From assembly GCA_003517915.1 (NCBI GenBank), contig DOZQ01000092.1, positions 2,593 to 10,022 of the forward strand: a stretch of DNA of 7,430 nt. The letters run 5' to 3'. Shown here one piece after another: positions 5,990 through 7,430 of the stretch. This stretch comes from Oscillospiraceae bacterium. GTDB taxonomy: Bacteria; Bacillota; Clostridia; Oscillospirales; Acutalibacteraceae. The notes under the pieces are model-generated. The model was given only the letters and a program-made list of their open reading frames with translations, had not been told where the DNA came from and did not search any database. The position numbers were made by a program, and so were the translations under genes. Each line of letters starts with the position of its first letter. Position 1 is the first letter of the stretch.

Positions 5990-7030
5990 TTACTCCCACT
6001 CTATTGTCCCCGGCGGCTTTGACGTAATGTCATACACCACGCGGCCTATATTCGGAACCTCGTTTACAATCCTTTCAGAAACGATTTCAAGCAGCTCATA
6101 GGGGATTTTAGCCCATTTCGCGGTCATAAAATCGGTGGTTGTGACGGCGCGCAGCGCGACCGTATAATCATAGGTGCGTTCTCCGCCGGCAACTCCGACG
6201 CTGCGGATATCGGTTATGACGGCAAAATACTGCCCAATGCTTTTATGCAGCCCGGCTTTGGTTATCTCTTCCCTGAATATCGCGTCGGCCTCCCTTAGAA
6301 TAGAAAGCTTTTGCTCAGTGACCTCACCGATAACGCGGATACCGTTGCCCGGCCCCGGGAAGGGCTGGCGCATGGCCAAAAATTCCGGGAGGCCGAGCTG
6401 TAAGCCCACCTTGCGCACCTCATCTTTAAATAGATCGCGCAGCGGCTCGATAAGCCCGGTAAAACCTATAGTTTCCGGAAGTCCGCCGACATTGTGGTGA
6501 CTTTTTACCACACCCTCGCCGTCCTGCCCGCTCTCTATGATGTCGGGATAAATCGTCCCCTGCACCAGATATTCCGCGCCGCCAAGCTTGGCCGCCTGCT
6601 CTTCAAATACACGGATGAATTCCTCTCCGATGATTTTACGCTTCATTTCGGGATCGGTCACGCCCTTAAGCTTTGCCAAAAAGCGCTCCCCGGCGTTGAC
6701 TCTTTTCAACTTTATGGAGAATTGCTCCGCGAAAACCTGTTCAACCTCGTCACCTTCATTTTTGCGCATAAGCCCGTGATCCACAAAAATACAGTTAAGC
6801 CGGTCGCCTACGGCCTTGTGCACAAGCGCGGCGCAAACCGACGAGTCCACACCGCCAGAAAGGGCGCAAAGCACCCTGCCGCCTTTGGCCTCAGCTCGGA
6901 TTTTATCCACAGCATCCTCAATAAACCCCGGGATCGTCCAATCCGCCGAACAGCCGCAGGTATCGAAAATAAAGCCTTTGAGCATGTCGATATCCGGCTC
7001 ACTGCCGGCCGATTCAGCGAAAACCCTCAC
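5990..7030 (-). CDS. guaA: GMP synthase, ATP-pyrophosphatase and dimerisation part only (amidotransferase half eroded)
   Basis: This reading frame holds the synthetase half of GMP synthase, which adenylates XMP with ATP and aminates it to GMP. From the GTG at 7028-7030: P-loop ALSGGVDSS at 56-64, then [41 protein letters not shown] and the C-terminal KPPGTIEWE, so the ATP-PPase and dimerisation domains are complete. Normal GuaA is about 510 aa with an N-terminal class I glutamine amidotransferase; here that part survives only as fragments upstream (7031-7239). No good ribosome binding site stands before the GTG or before the in-frame ATG (codon 16), so how it would be translated is unclear. 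It could be an ammonia-dependent enzyme or a pseudogene. Three usually near-invariant motifs deviate: GPGNG for [13 protein letters not shown] for VGVxGDxR, and PPGTIEWE for PPATIEWE. Confidence 0.85.
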   Translation of the reverse strand: MRVFAESAGSEPDIDMLKGFIFDTCGCSADWTIPGFIEDAVDKIRAEAKGGRVLCALSGGVDSSVCAALVHKAVGDRLNCIFVDHGLMRKNEGDEVEQVFAEQFSIKLKRVNAGERFLAKLKGVTDPEMKRKIIGEEFIRVFEEQAAKLGGAEYLVQGTIYPDIIESGQDGEGVVKSHHNVGGLPETIGFTGLIEPLRDLFKDEVRKVGLQLGLPEFLAMRQPFPGPGNGIRVIGEVTEQKLSILREADAIFREEITKAGLHKSIGQYFAVITDIRSVGVAGGERTYDYTVALRAVTTTDFMTAKWAKIPYELLEIVSERIVNEVPNIGRVVYDITSKPPGTIEWE

Positions 7031-7239
7031 CGGAATATTAAGCCCGGTGATTTTTTTCTCTATCTCACTGTCACTTACCTGTGAGAATAACTCCCCTTAT
7101 AATTCGCCGCCGCGATTTTTTCCGCCGGCGTACCCGCGGGCATAACCTCGGAATAAACCCCAAGCTCACGAACACGGCGGGCGGTAAGCTGATTGCTTCC
7201 GGCGCCAAAATCTAAAATCAAAACAGTATCTTTTTTCAA
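7031..7239 (-). pseudogene. guaA: Remnant of the glutamine amidotransferase domain of guaA
   Basis: A TTG start (7237-7239) with GGAGG 7 bases upstream opens a frame reading [21 protein letters not shown] and continuing to AANYKG, the recognised beginning of GuaA. It then runs SYSHR into a TAA at 7075-7077. Removing one G from the GGGG run restores KGVILTG, the family's KGIILSGGP motif, so a one-base insertion is likely. Beyond it, another frame reads [17 protein letters not shown], like the stretch just before the catalytic GICYG loop. That joins directly to [12 protein letters not shown], which resembles the end of the domain (QFHPES...). The catalytic Cys loop and about 100 residues are missing, and the HPE His is absent. 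Several separate lesions argue for real decay over one sequencing error. The start and ribosome binding site remain intact. Confidence 0.8.
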
Positions 7240-7282
7240 ACAAACCCCTCCATACGGTAATATTTTTGATTTGATGTGTAGG

Positions 7283-7334
7283 TGTAGGGCAGATTCCATG
7301 TGGCCGCCTGTGGCGTACACAACGCGCCCTTACA
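7283..7334. repeat. Short palindromic intergenic repeat, copy 2 (TGTAGGG type)
   Basis: The unit begins TGTAGGGC and ends GCGCCCTTACA, so its ends are inverted repeats of each other with one base inserted. Ends and size match the unit at 780-829, while the centres differ. It lies upstream of the guaA remnant and just after the stop codon of the next minus-strand gene, so it could be in the transcript joining the two. I see no promoter for guaA in the 104 bp between the genes. Confidence 0.55.
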
Positions 7335-7343
7335 AAACCAAAT

Positions 7344-7430
7344 TTATTCAGCGCTTACCTCGCCAAGCCCCAGCCTTTTGAACATCTCGTTATAGGCCTG
7401 CTCGACGTTTCCCAGATCCCGGCGGAAACG
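7344..7430 (-). CDS. C-terminal end of an unidentified protein (partial)
   Basis: The minus strand is open from the right edge to a TAA at 7344-7346, giving 28 residues that start RFRRDLGNVEQAYNEMFKRL and end GLGEVSAE. The piece looks like a charged amphipathic C-terminal helix. I do not recognise the family from so short a tail. It has the same orientation as guaA and lies 104 bp upstream of the guaA TTG, so cotranscription is possible. The call of a real gene end rests on protein-like composition and on the intergenic repeat starting right after the stop. Confidence 0.5.
   Translation of the reverse strand, partial: RFRRDLGNVEQAYNEMFKRLGLGEVSAE

Noticed and set aside
5754..6022. Small ORFs on both strands between the lipoprotein gene and guaA
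   Set aside because: They run through the hairpin at 5846-5881 and the guaA terminator, lack ribosome binding sites, and overlap the ends of well-supported genes.
5990..7030. Archaeal-type two-subunit GMP synthase with a native stand-alone synthetase subunit
   Set aside because: The upstream fragments are clearly the start and pieces of a fused bacterial amidotransferase domain, so the split arose by damage, not by an ancestral two-gene design.
7193..7381. 62-codon plus-strand ORF near the right edge
   Set aside because: It crosses the antisense of the guaA start, the palindromic repeat and the next gene's C-terminus, with no ribosome binding site or recognisable motif.
1..7430. CRISPR array, tRNA, rRNA or prophage genes
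   Set aside because: No regularly spaced direct repeats, no cloverleaf-like segment and no phage or integrase motif were visible on either strand.

Overview
The window looks like chromosomal DNA from an anaerobic Clostridia-type Firmicute, plausibly Oscillospiraceae/Ruminococcaceae-like. The basis is moderately GC-rich coding with an oxygen-sensitive class III ribonucleotide reductase, strong purine-rich ribosome binding sites, TTG/GTG starts, sigma-A-type promoters, an AbrB/SpoVT-type regulator, and short palindromic repeats of a kind I associate with that group. The family placement is inference from style, not from a marker gene.

Layout. (1) Positions 1-562, minus strand: an AbrB/MazE/SpoVT-fold regulator overlaps by 4 bp the start of an ABC transporter ATPase that runs off the left edge. 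A near-consensus promoter (603-631) drives the pair. (2) Positions 563-1074, no protein gene: besides that divergent promoter there is a second, plus-strand promoter (713-742), a 50-bp palindromic repeat (780-829), a GC hairpin (847-863) and a terminator-like hairpin (902-938). Together these could make an approximately 190-nt RNA. The nrdD promoter (958-986) follows, with two NrdR-box-like palindromes. (3) Positions 1075-4220, plus strand: nrdD (class III anaerobic NTP reductase) and its radical-SAM activase nrdG, separated by a 160-bp MITE-like, almost fully palindromic element flanked by CTAA and by a second perfect 12-bp hairpin. (4) Positions 4246-5844, plus strand: a solute-binding lipoprotein of the peptide/nickel (SBP_bac_5) family, 25 bp after nrdG, with no permease or ATPase genes nearby. 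(5) Positions 5990-7239, minus strand: a guaA (GMP synthase) locus with an intact ATP-pyrophosphatase/dimerisation half but a glutamine amidotransferase half broken by a frameshift and deletions. A strong minus-strand terminator follows it. (6) Positions 7240-7430: a second palindromic repeat and the last 28 codons of an unidentified minus-strand gene.

How the genes work together. NrdG makes the glycyl radical on NrdD (Gly745), giving oxygen-free dNTP synthesis, and the promoter layout predicts NrdR repression. GuaA would make GMP from XMP, but this copy cannot use glutamine through its own amidotransferase domain; it is either ammonia-dependent or a decaying gene. I found no clear novel defence or mobile system. 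The points most worth a second look are the eroded guaA, the MITE between nrdD and nrdG, and the candidate RNA upstream of nrdD.
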